A stretch of DNA of 5,608 nt. Origin: Streptosporangiaceae bacterium. Lineage in GTDB: Bacteria; Actinomycetota; Actinomycetes; Streptosporangiales; Streptosporangiaceae. Below, piece by piece: positions 1 to 5,608 of the stretch. Each line of letters opens with the position of its first letter. Positions within the stretch are counted from its first letter, which is position 1. A model generated the notes under the pieces. The model saw only the letters and a list, made by a program, of their open reading frames with translations, was not told the DNA's origin and made no database searches. The DNA lies in NCBI GenBank assembly GCA_030039095.1, contig JASHQP010000477.1, positions 1-5,608 of the forward strand. Direction: 5' to 3'. The position numbers were made by a program, and so were the translations under genes.

Positions 1-2285
1 TCGCCGGCCGCGGACACCAGGCCGGGCTCGCCTGCGGCTGCGGGGCGGGGGTTGCTGGCGGCCGTGGTGCGGGGTTTGCTGGCGGCTGCGGTGCGGGGTT
101 TGCTGGCGGCCGTGGTGCGGCGCTCGGCCTGGGGCAGGGCGGTCATCGGGCTGCGGGGATGCCGGATCAGCTTCAGGCCAGCGGGCAGGCCGTTGACGTG
201 CCAGCCGCCCTGCGCGATCTCGACCGATACCGCGCCGTCGGCGATGTGCAGCGCCTCCACCTCCAGCGGCAGCAGCCGCGCGGGTATCTCCGGGGCACAC
301 CACACCTTGCCGGACGGCACCGCGGGGTCGAACCGCAGCAGCGTGCGCAGCAGCAGGAACGGGGCCGCCGCCGCCCACGCCTGCGGCGAGCACGAGGTCG
401 GGTACGCCACCGGCGCGGCGAAGTCCGAGCGGTCGAACCCGCAGAACAGCTCCGGCAGCCTGCCGCCGAACTTGTCGGCGGCCTCCAGGATCCCGCTGGC
501 GACCTGCTGCGCCTGCGGCACGAACCCGTACCGCATCAGCCCGGCCGCGCAGATCGCGTTGTCGTGAGGCCACACCGACCCGTTGTGGTAGCTCATCGGG
601 TTGTAGGCGCCCATCCCGGTGGCAAGGGTCCGGATGCCGAACCCGGAGAACATCGGCCTGCTGGTGAGGTGCTGGGCGACCGAGGCCGCCTTGTCGCGGT
701 CCACGATCCCGGTCCACAGGCAGTGGCCCTGGTTGGAGCCGAGCGCGTCGATCGGGCGCTTGTCGCCATCGAGCCCGAGCGCGAAGTACCCGCGGTCGGG
801 CAGCCAGAACGCGCGGTTGAAGTCCCGCCGCAGCTTGCGTGCCCGCTCCGCCCAGTGCCGCACGGTACGGGCGTCGCCACGCTCCCGGGCGAAGTGCGCC
901 CTGGCCAGGTACGCGGCGTACACGTAGCCCTGGACCTCGGCGAGCGCGATCGGCGCCTCGGCGATCTGTCCCGACGCGAACGTGATGCCGTCGAAGGAAT
1001 CCTTCCAGCCCTGGTTGACCAGGCCCTGCTCGGTGGCCCGCTGGTACTCGACGAACCCGTCGCCATCCCGGTCGCCGTGGTTGACGATCCAGTCGAGCGC
1101 CCGGTCGGCGTGCGGCAGCAGCTCGTCGGCCGCCTCGGCCGGCAGCCCCCACCGGGCCAGCTCGCCGAGCAGCATGACGAACAGCGGCGTCGCGTCGGCG
1201 GTGCCGTAGTAGACGCTGCCGCCCCCGAGCGCCAGCGAGGCGTCCCGGCCGGACCGGGTCTCGTGCAGGATCTTGCCGGGCTCCTCCTCGGTCAGCGGGT
1301 TCACCTTCTCGCCCTGCAGGCTTGCCAGCGTGCGCAGCGTGCCGAGGGCCAGCGACAGGTCGAGCGGCAGCAGCATCCACGCGGTCAGCAGCGAGTCCCG
1401 GCCGAACAGGGTCATGAACCAGGGCGCCCCGGCAGCGATCACCGCGTGCTCGTCCTTCTCGGACTCGCCGCGCCCGAAGATCCGCAGCGAGCCCACGTCC
1501 TCGGTGGACGTCGCGAACGTGTTGGTGAGCCGCTCGTCCGAGGTGATCAGCAGCGGGCTGCGGCGGCGCCAGTCGGCCAGCCTCCTGGCCGGGATCGTGC
1601 TCTCCAGCGGCTCGTCGTCGCCGTAGTGCGGCACCACGTCGGTGCCATCCAGGGAGGGCGTGACCTGCATGGATGCAACCCACGAGGTGCCCGGCTGGAT
1701 CACGGCCTGCCAGGTCAGCAAGCCTGGCGCCGCGGACGGGTCGCCGGTGCCGCTGATGGCCACCACGCCGACGTTGCCGGCACGGCGGCAGCGCAGCTGC
1801 AGCACCCCGTCGGCGGCGCTGATGTCGATGTCGTCGTCGTGATAGTGGTCCCGCCCCTCCTTGACCTCGAACAGGTCGGCGAAGTCGCTCTCCACCGCCA
1901 CCGTGAGGTGCGCCGCGGCCGGCTCGTGGCCGAGGTTGCGCAGCGTGATCTCGTCCCGCATGCCGTTGCCGACGTAGCGCCTGCGGATGATCAGCAGGGT
2001 GCTGTCGGCCTTGAACGGGCCGGGTGGCCTCCGGGCCAGGAACGTGCAGCGGAATGGGTCGTTCGGCTGGACGGCCACCGGCTCGGGCAGCTCCCCGTCG
2101 AGCCGGAGCTCGAGCCTGCTGATGAACCTGGTGTCCCGGAAGAACAGGCCCTGGGCGCCGCCCGGCACGATGTCGCCGGACGCGTCGCTGATGCAGAACG
2201 TGGTCTCTTCCAGCAGGGTGACCAGGCCGCTACCGGGCCTTCCGATCATCGGAGGGCCCCCGCTCGGCGTCCACGCATGTGTCAT
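1..2285 (-). CDS. Amylo-alpha-1,6-glucosidase / glycogen debranching-type enzyme (partial, C-terminus off left edge)
   Basis: A single open frame of 761 codons reads leftward from ATG 2285 and leaves the window without a stop. By family knowledge such enzymes hydrolyse alpha-1,6 branch linkages of glycogen or limit dextrins in the cytoplasm. The N-terminal domain (about residues 20-210) resembles GDE_N_bis, with a G-x-Q-G-L-F-x-R-D-T-R stretch at 43-53. The catalytic (alpha/alpha)6-barrel part (about 275-708) shows WFMTLFGRDS (289-298), EEEPGKILHE (333-342), YYGTADAT (359-366), DRDGDGFVEY (405-414), NQGWKDS (424-430) and NGSVWPHDN (568-576). I did not assign catalytic residues. After about residue 708 the protein becomes a low-complexity Ala/Pro/Arg tail that is not typical of the family. 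The start is uncertain: ATG 2285 lacks a clear ribosome site, in-frame ATG 2249 (Met13) follows a G-rich stretch, and GTG 2303 is also in frame. The substrate could be another alpha-glucan. A long open frame on the opposite strand is a GC-driven shadow of this gene. Confidence 0.88.
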   Translation of the reverse strand, partial: MTHAWTPSGGPPMIGRPGSGLVTLLEETTFCISDASGDIVPGGAQGLFFRDTRFISRLELRLDGELPEPVAVQPNDPFRCTFLARRPPGPFKADSTLLIIRRRYVGNGMRDEITLRNLGHEPAAAHLTVAVESDFADLFEVKEGRDHYHDDDIDISAADGVLQLRCRRAGNVGVVAISGTGDPSAAPGLLTWQAVIQPGTSWVASMQVTPSLDGTDVVPHYGDDEPLESTIPARRLADWRRRSPLLITSDERLTNTFATSTEDVGSLRIFGRGESEKDEHAVIAAGAPWFMTLFGRDSLLTAWMLLPLDLSLALGTLRTLASLQGEKVNPLTEEEPGKILHETRSGRDASLALGGGSVYYGTADATPLFVMLLGELARWGLPAEAADELLPHADRALDWIVNHGDRDGDGFVEYQRATEQGLVNQGWKDSFDGITFASGQIAEAPIALAEVQGYVYAAYLARAHFARERGDARTVRHWAERARKLRRDFNRAFWLPDRGYFALGLDGDKRPIDALGSNQGHCLWTGIVDRDKAASVAQHLTSRPMFSGFGIRTLATGMGAYNPMSYHNGSVWPHDNAICAAGLMRYGFVPQAQQVASGILEAADKFGGRLPELFCGFDRSDFAAPVAYPTSCSPQAWAAAAPFLLLRTLLRFDPAVPSGKVWCAPEIPARLLPLEVEALHIADGAVSVEIAQGGWHVNGLPAGLKLIRHPRSPMTALPQAERRTTAASKPRTAAASKPRTTAASNPRPAAAGEPGLVSAAG
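23..118 (-). repeat. 24-bp tandem repeat encoding an 8-residue tail repeat
   Basis: Three near-identical 24-bp units lie at 47-70, 71-94 and 95-118, differing by one to three bases. A degenerate fourth unit at 23-46 matches about 18 of 24 positions. Read in the frame of the debranching enzyme they encode RTTAASKP, RTAAASKP, RTTAASNP and RPAAAGEP (residues 723-754). Because the unit is a multiple of three, copy-number change keeps the frame. The array may continue past the left edge only in a more decayed form, since the last visible residues (GLVSAAG) no longer match. The composition resembles a flexible, positively charged Ala/Pro linker or tail. Its role is unknown. Confidence 0.85.
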
Positions 2286-2379
2286 GGCCGTATGTTTGCC
2301 CACGGAAGGCCGCAGGGAAGAGCGCGACGGATGATCGCGTTGATTAAAGGCGGTTGGTCATGGTTCCAGCCCAGCGCCC

Positions 2380-2385
2380 TACAAT
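2380..2385 (+). promoter_or_regulatory. Predicted -10 element of the pdxT-yebC transcript
   Basis: TACAAT fits the actinobacterial TANNNT -10 consensus and stands out in GC-rich surroundings. It ends 6 nt before the GTG at 2392, so transcription would be expected to begin at or next to the start codon. No convincing -35 box is present: TTGGTC at 2354-2359 gives a long 20-bp spacer. A weak or absent -35 is common for actinobacterial promoters. The site lies in the 106-bp spacer between the divergent debranching enzyme and pdxT. Confidence 0.6.
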
Positions 2386-2391
2386 CCCGGA

Positions 2392-3000
2392 GTGATGTCC
2401 GTGCCTGTCTCCCCGTCCATCGGCGTGCTCGCGCTGCAGGGCGACGTCGCCGAGCATCTGAAGGCTCTCGACGCTGCGGGTGCCCGGGCGGTGCCCGTGC
2501 GCCGGCAGGCGGAACTCGACGACGTGGCGGGACTGGTGATCCCGGGCGGGGAGTCCACCACGATCTGGAAGCTCGCGGTGATCTTCGACCTGATGGAGCC
2601 GCTGCGCAAGCGGCTGGGCTCGGGCATGCCCGCGTTCGGCTCCTGCGCCGGGATGATCATGCTGGCCGACCAGGTCGAGGACGGGATCGAGGGCCAGGAG
2701 ACGTTCGGCGGGATCGACATGGTGGTGCGGCGGAACGCGTTCGGCCGCCAGGTCGACTCGTTCGAGAGCGACATCACGCTGACCGGGCTCGGCGGCCCGG
2801 AATTTCGCGCGGTGTTCATCCGGGCGCCGTGGGTGGAGCAGACCGGCGACGCCGTCGAGATCATCGCAACCGAGACGCGCACCGGTAGGATCGTCGCGGT
2901 CCGCCAGGGTCCGGCGCTCGCCACCGCGTTCCACCCCGAGCTCACGCCGGACCTGCGTATTCACAAGCTTTTTGTAGAGATGGTAAGGGAACGATCATGA
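2392..3000 (+). CDS. pdxT: PdxT, glutaminase subunit of pyridoxal 5'-phosphate synthase
   Basis: PdxT is a class I glutamine amidotransferase. It hydrolyses glutamine and channels ammonia to PdxS, which makes PLP from ribose 5-phosphate and glyceraldehyde 3-phosphate. Visible motifs, numbered from GTG 2392, are [11 protein letters not shown] near the N-terminus, PGGEST (51-56, oxyanion region), GSCAG with nucleophile Cys85, RAPWVE, and FHPE with His181 and Glu183 completing the Cys-His-Glu triad. The length of about 202 aa is normal. The start could be GTG 2392 or ATG 2395. GGAG at 2389-2392 is too close to either to act as a usual ribosome site, and the -10 position argues for a leaderless mRNA, which favours GTG 2392. 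The 3' end overlaps yebC by 4 nt. PdxS, its obligate partner, is not in the window, so it must be encoded elsewhere. All key residues are intact. Confidence 0.96.
   Translation: MMSVPVSPSIGVLALQGDVAEHLKALDAAGARAVPVRRQAELDDVAGLVIPGGESTTIWKLAVIFDLMEPLRKRLGSGMPAFGSCAGMIMLADQVEDGIEGQETFGGIDMVVRRNAFGRQVDSFESDITLTGLGGPEFRAVFIRAPWVEQTGDAVEIIATETRTGRIVAVRQGPALATAFHPELTPDLRIHKLFVEMVRERS
2985..2990 (+). promoter_or_regulatory. Ribosome binding site of yebC
   Basis: AAGGGA lies 6 nt before ATG 2997, inside the last codons of pdxT. It supports the start that produces the 4-nt ATGA overlap, and so re-initiation by ribosomes that finish pdxT. Confidence 0.7.
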
Positions 3001-3749
3001 GCGGCCACTCGAAGTGGGCAACCACCAAGCACAAGAAGGCCGTCGTCGACGCCAAGCGGGGCAAGCTGTTCGCCAAGCTGATCAAGAACGTCGAGGTGGC
3101 GGCGCGGACCGGCGGCGGCGATCCGGCCGGGAACCCGACGCTGTTCGACGCCATCCAGAAGGCGAAGAAGAACTCGGTGCCGAACGAGAACATCGACCGG
3201 GCGATGCGCCGCGGCGCCGGGCTCGAGGCCGGCGGCGCGACGTACGAGACCGTCACCTATGAGGGGTACGCCCCCGGCGGGGTGGCGGTGCTGGTGCAGA
3301 CGCTCACCGACAACCGGAACCGGGCCGCCGCCGACGTGCGCACCGCGCTGACCCGCAACGGCGGGTCCATGGCGGACCCCGGCTCGGTGTCCTACCTGTT
3401 CAACCGCAAGGGCGTGGTGATCGTCGGCAAGGACGGCGGGGTGACCGAGGACGACGTGCTCCTGGCGGTCCTCGACGCCGGAGCCGAGGAGGTCAATGAC
3501 CTCGGCGACTCTTTCGAGGTGGTCAGCGAGGCGACCGATCTGGTCGCGGTGCGCAGCGCGCTGCAGGAGGCCGGGATCGACTACGAGTCCGCCGACGCGG
3601 CGTTCCTGCCATCGGTGGAGGTGCCGCTGGACGAGGACCAGGCCCGGCGGGTGTTCCGGCTGATCGAGGCGCTCGAGGACTCCGACGACGTGCAGGACGT
3701 CTACGCGAACTACTCCGTCCCCGACGAGGTCATGGAGCGCCTGGACTGA
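2997..3749 (+). CDS. yebC: YebC/TACO1-family protein
   Basis: This 250-aa protein has the standard YebC length and opens with the family signature [14 protein letters not shown], followed by [13 protein letters not shown] (18-30). It continues with [13 protein letters not shown] (46-58), VPNENIDRA (61-69), the [13 protein letters not shown] stretch (88-100) and TDNRNR (104-109). The acidic C-terminal domain ends in [10 protein letters not shown]. YebC proteins were long annotated as transcriptional regulators. Later work on the family, including mitochondrial TACO1, points to a cytosolic, ribosome-linked role in relieving stalls such as those at proline runs; that assignment is family knowledge and is not shown here. 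The start is fixed by ATGA overlap with pdxT and by AAGGGA 6 nt upstream. It very probably shares the pdxT transcript. Its stop at 3747-3749 lies 4 nt before the left arm of the inverted repeat that precedes the next gene. Confidence 0.96.
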   Translation: MSGHSKWATTKHKKAVVDAKRGKLFAKLIKNVEVAARTGGGDPAGNPTLFDAIQKAKKNSVPNENIDRAMRRGAGLEAGGATYETVTYEGYAPGGVAVLVQTLTDNRNRAAADVRTALTRNGGSMADPGSVSYLFNRKGVVIVGKDGGVTEDDVLLAVLDAGAEEVNDLGDSFEVVSEATDLVAVRSALQEAGIDYESADAAFLPSVEVPLDEDQARRVFRLIEALEDSDDVQDVYANYSVPDEVMERLD

Positions 3750-3753
3750 TCGG

Positions 3754-3821
3754 CAGGCCTTTTCATCCGTCGATGTCACGCCAGGGTAGGTAGGCAGTCG
3801 CAGGGAGGATGAAAAGGCTTG
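3754..3821 (+). promoter_or_regulatory. Long inverted repeat / RNA hairpin covering the acyltransferase start
   Basis: GCCTTTTCATCC (3757-3768) is a perfect 12-bp inverse complement of GGATGAAAAGGC (3807-3818). With one G-U pair (3756/3819) the stem extends to 3754-3768 paired with 3807-3821, closing a 38-nt loop. It fills nearly the whole 69-nt gap between yebC and the acyltransferase gene. As RNA, the right arm would hide the 3' half of the GGAGG ribosome site, the AAAAGG stretch and the TTG start codon at 3819. No U-run follows it, so it is not a standard intrinsic terminator. As DNA it could instead be a remnant of a small palindromic element. The pairing is directly visible; the regulatory role is inference. 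Confidence 0.7.
3804..3808 (+). promoter_or_regulatory. Ribosome binding site of the GNAT gene
   Basis: GGAGG, within AGGGAGG at 3802-3808, lies 10 nt before TTG 3819 and 13 nt before TTG 3822. The spacing favours 3819 and is slightly long. Its last two bases are inside the right arm of the inverted repeat, so access may depend on that hairpin being open. Confidence 0.5.
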
Positions 3822-5024
3822 TTGGAGATCCGCCAGCTGGGACCGGATGACGACCTCGAGGTCGACGTCGACCTGGGCCGGCGGGCCTTCGGCCCGGTGA
3901 GTGAGGCCGCTGCTCCCGGCTGGGTCGCCGAAGCCAGGGCCGCCGCAGGGGACGGCCGGTATTTCGCGGCCCTCGACGGGCCGCAGCCTGCCGGCGTCGC
4001 GATGTTCCAGGACATGCGCCAGTGGTGGCACGGCCGGGCGCTGCCGATGGCGGGCGTCGGCGGGGTCAAGGTCGCGCCCGAGCAGCGCGGCCGTGGCACC
4101 GGGCGGGCTCTGATGACCGAGATGCTGCGGGTGATCGCCGAGCGCGGATACCCGCTGTCGGTGCTGTATCCGGCCACCGCGCCGCTGTACCGGTCGCTGG
4201 GCTGGGAACTCGCGGGCGCGCTGTACCGCGCGGTGATCAATGCCCGCTCGCTCACCCCGCTGCTGCCGGCGGACGGCCCCGCGCAGCCACTCCAGGACCC
4301 GCCGCGGCTGCGGCGGGCTGGCCCCGGCGACGCCGACGAGGTGATCGCGGTCCTCGGCGCCGTGCACGAGTCGGCCAGGCACTGCGGCCCGGCGACGTAC
4401 GACGCTGCCACGGTCCGCCGCTGGTGGCTGTCGGACGAGAACCAGTTCTGCTACCTGGCACCCGACGGGTTTCTCGCCTACGGCTGGCACGATGGCCACC
4501 GCGAGATCTCGGTGCGGATCGCGGTCGGCGGATCGCCGCGGACCACCCGGGCCCTGTGGTCGGTCGTCGGCTCGCACGCCCCCATGGCCAGGCTGGTCCG
4601 CGCGGTGGTGAGCCCGGACGAGCCGGTCGCCTGGCTGACGCGCGAGCCCGACCTCGGGCTGGAATCCCGCTGGCAGTGGATGCTGCGGGTGGTCGATGCG
4701 CCCGCGGCCGTCGCCGGGCGCGGCTTCCCGGCTGCGGCCGGGCTGACGGTCCGGCTGCACATCGACGATGCGCAACTCCCCGCCAACGAGGGCGACTGGA
4801 CGCTGGAAGTCAGGGGAGGAAAAGGGGCCCTAACGCGCAGCAGCGGCCCGGTCCCGCCCGGCGAGCCGGTCCGGCTGGGTGCCCGCGGCTTCGCCGCGCT
4901 GTACGGGGGCGTTCCCATGGCCACGCTGCGCCACGCAGGCCTGGCCGCGGGCGGCGACCCCGGCGCCGACGAGACGCTGGACGCGGCGTTCGCCGGGAAG
5001 GCGTTCCTGCTCGACAGCTTCTGA
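3819..5024 (+). CDS. Eis-like GNAT-family N-acetyltransferase
   Basis: This 401-aa protein matches the length and layout of the Eis family: an N-terminal GNAT domain (about 1-150), a second degenerate GNAT domain (about 150-290) and a sterol-carrier-like C-terminal domain (about 290-401). The acetyl-CoA loop is clear as VKVAPEQ followed by R90-G-R-G-T-G95 and RALM. Tyr124 in PLYRSLGW lies where the M. tuberculosis Eis general acid (Tyr126) is expected. The chain ends in Phe (…LLDSF), like Eis, whose terminal carboxylate takes part in catalysis. Mycobacterial Eis acetylates aminoglycosides and protein lysines; the substrate of this homologue is unknown. The start is TTG 3819 (or TTG 3822), giving MLEIRQL, a usual GNAT beginning, after GGAGG at 3804-3808. 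No in-frame ATG or GTG lies near the expected N-terminus. It is probably expressed by read-through from pdxT-yebC, since I see no promoter in the gap. The family call is firm; the function is not. Confidence 0.9.
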   Translation: MLEIRQLGPDDDLEVDVDLGRRAFGPVSEAAAPGWVAEARAAAGDGRYFAALDGPQPAGVAMFQDMRQWWHGRALPMAGVGGVKVAPEQRGRGTGRALMTEMLRVIAERGYPLSVLYPATAPLYRSLGWELAGALYRAVINARSLTPLLPADGPAQPLQDPPRLRRAGPGDADEVIAVLGAVHESARHCGPATYDAATVRRWWLSDENQFCYLAPDGFLAYGWHDGHREISVRIAVGGSPRTTRALWSVVGSHAPMARLVRAVVSPDEPVAWLTREPDLGLESRWQWMLRVVDAPAAVAGRGFPAAAGLTVRLHIDDAQLPANEGDWTLEVRGGKGALTRSSGPVPPGEPVRLGARGFAALYGGVPMATLRHAGLAAGGDPGADETLDAAFAGKAFLLDSF

Positions 5025-5025
5025 C

Positions 5026-5038
5026 CGGCGACACGCCG
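5026..5038 (+). terminator. Short GC hairpin after the acyltransferase stop (possible weak terminator)
   Basis: CGGCG (5026-5030) and CGCCG (5034-5038) can form a 5-bp stem with an ACA loop, starting 2 nt after the TGA. There is no U-run. A second small palindrome, ATGCCG-g-CGGCAT, follows at 5044-5056. Either could slow or end transcription before the ruvC promoter, but stems this short arise often by chance in GC-rich DNA. Confidence 0.25.
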
Positions 5039-5071
5039 TCCGGATGCCGGCGGCATGGGGCGGCGAGCCGG

Positions 5072-5077
5072 TAGTGT
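5072..5077 (+). promoter_or_regulatory. Predicted -10 element of the ruvC promoter
   Basis: TAGTGT fits TANNNT. The expected transcription start, about 6-7 nt further on (near 5084), falls in the left half of the LexA box, an arrangement in which bound LexA would block initiation. No -35 match is evident at the proper distance. Confidence 0.45.
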
Positions 5078-5082
5078 CACGT

Positions 5083-5098
5083 CCGAACAGGTGTTCGT
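5083..5098 (+). promoter_or_regulatory. LexA (SOS) box upstream of ruvC
   Basis: The core CGAAC-AGGT-GTTCG (5084-5097) is a perfect 5+5 palindrome with a 4-bp spacer. It matches the actinobacterial/Gram-positive SOS box (TCGAAC-N4-GTTCGA) at all positions but the two outermost. It sits 11-38 bp upstream of the possible ruvC starts and just downstream of a -10. LexA control of ruvC is established in mycobacteria, so induction of this ruvC after DNA damage is a well-founded prediction. Confidence 0.88.
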
Positions 5099-5120
5099 CC
5101 GGACCGGGATGGTGAGCCGC

Positions 5121-5608
5121 ATGCGGGTGCTCGGCGTGGACCCCGGGCTCACGCGGTGCGGGCTCGGCGTGATCGAGGGCGACCCGGGCCGCAGGCTTGC
5201 GCTGGTGGCCACCGGCGTCGTGAGTACCAGCGCCGGCGACGAGATCGGGCTGCGGCTGCTCGCGCTGGAGCAGCAGTTCGAGCGGTGGCTCACCGATTAT
5301 CAGCCGGACGCGGTCGCGGTCGAGCGGGTGTTCAGCCAGCACAACGTGCGGACGGTGATGGGCACGGCCCAGGCGGGCGCTGTCGCGATCGTGTGCGCTG
5401 CCCGGCGCGGCCTGCCGGTGGCGCTGCACACACCCAGCGAGGTCAAGGCGGCGGTCACCGGCAGCGGCCGGGCGGACAAGACCCAGGTGACCCTGATGGT
5501 CACGCGCCTGCTCGCGATGAGTGATCCCCCGCGGCCCGCGGACGCCGCCGACGCGCTCGCGCTCGCCATCTGCCATCTGTGGCGGGGCGGGGCGCAGCGC
5601 CGCCTGGC
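5121..5608 (+). CDS. ruvC: RuvC, crossover-junction endodeoxyribonuclease (partial, C-terminus off right edge)
   Basis: RuvC is the Mg-dependent dimeric nuclease that resolves Holliday junctions with the RuvAB branch-migration complex in recombinational repair. About 162 codons are present and the frame is open at the right edge; with a usual length of roughly 165-190 aa, little is missing. The N-terminus [14 protein letters not shown] is typical. All four acidic catalytic residues can be placed: Asp7 (VDPG), Glu68 (AVERVF), Asp141 and Asp144 (PADAADALA), matching E. coli D7, E66, D138 and D141. The FSQHN motif after Glu68 is present. I chose ATG 5121 because homologues begin at MRVLGVDPG. 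In-frame ATG 5109 and GTG 5112 are alternatives, and none has a strong ribosome site. Regulation is by the LexA box and -10 just upstream, perhaps plus read-through from the acyltransferase gene. In actinobacteria ruvA and ruvB usually follow, but they would lie outside the window. Confidence 0.96.
   Translation, partial: MRVLGVDPGLTRCGLGVIEGDPGRRLALVATGVVSTSAGDEIGLRLLALEQQFERWLTDYQPDAVAVERVFSQHNVRTVMGTAQAGAVAIVCAARRGLPVALHTPSEVKAAVTGSGRADKTQVTLMVTRLLAMSDPPRPADAADALALAICHLWRGGAQRRL

Noticed and set aside
2291..2297. Possible minus-strand -10 (AAACAT) for a leaderless debranching-enzyme transcript.
   Set aside because: It lacks the first T of TANNNT and has no -35 support, and the start codon of that gene is itself uncertain, so I do not list it as a promoter.
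159..2888. A 909-codon open frame on the plus strand, antisense to the debranching enzyme and running into pdxT in another frame.
   Set aside because: Its Arg/Pro/Gly/Ala/Val-rich translation has no recognisable domain, while the minus-strand frame and pdxT both carry clear family motifs over the same bases. Long antisense frames are expected in high-GC genes with G/C third-position bias.
2964..2977. Small AT-rich inverted repeat (ACAA…TTGT) near the end of pdxT.
   Set aside because: It encodes the conserved C-terminal residues of PdxT, has only a few base pairs, and cannot be told apart from coding constraint.
3754..3821. The long inverted repeat after yebC read as an intrinsic terminator.
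   Set aside because: The loop is 38 nt, no U-run follows, and the right arm overlaps the next gene's start, so a regulatory hairpin or repeat remnant fits better.
3809..3850. A 13-codon reading frame from ATG 3809 overlapping the acyltransferase start in another frame.
   Set aside because: GGAGG directly abuts the ATG with no spacing, so initiation there is unlikely. I see no attenuation-type codon pattern in it.
2961..4775. A 604-codon minus-strand open frame opposite yebC and the acyltransferase.
   Set aside because: Low-complexity Arg/His/Gly/Val composition with no motif. It overlaps two well-supported genes and is a shadow of their codon bias.

Overview
The window is very GC-rich (I estimate about 70%) with strong G/C third-position bias. 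It carries the pdxT–yebC–(…)–ruvC gene order of actinobacteria, TANNNT-type -10 elements and an actinobacterial LexA box upstream of ruvC. This points to a high-GC actinomycete chromosome; I cannot name the genus. No rRNA, tRNA, CRISPR array, insertion sequence or phage gene is visible.

Layout. Positions 1-2285 on the minus strand hold most of a glycogen-debranching (amylo-alpha-1,6-glucosidase type) enzyme whose 3' end lies beyond the left edge. Its last ~54 visible codons are an Ala/Pro/Lys/Arg tail encoded by a 24-bp tandem repeat. A 106-bp divergent spacer (2286-2391) follows, with a good -10 for the rightward genes. Then on the plus strand come pdxT (2392-3000, probably leaderless) and yebC (2997-3749, ATGA overlap with pdxT). 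After a 69-bp gap dominated by a long inverted repeat comes a 401-aa Eis-type GNAT acyltransferase (3819-5024, TTG start). A 96-bp gap with a -10 and a near-consensus LexA/SOS box leads to ruvC (5121 to the right edge, about 162 codons present, 3' end missing).

How the genes fit together. pdxT encodes the glutaminase half of PLP synthase, YebC is a TACO1-family translation factor, and RuvC is the Holliday-junction resolvase. They are metabolically unrelated but are neighbours in many actinobacteria. pdxT and yebC look translationally coupled. The acyltransferase sits between yebC and ruvC, and the inverted repeat at its start suggests its translation may depend on ribosomes finishing yebC. 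RuvC has its own DNA-damage-inducible promoter. The debranching enzyme is a separate, divergent transcription unit for alpha-glucan breakdown.

I found no clearly new biological system. The points most worth a second look are the inverted repeat covering the acyltransferase start, the acyltransferase at this locus, the LexA box, the probable leaderless pdxT transcript, and the repeat-encoded tail of the debranching enzyme.
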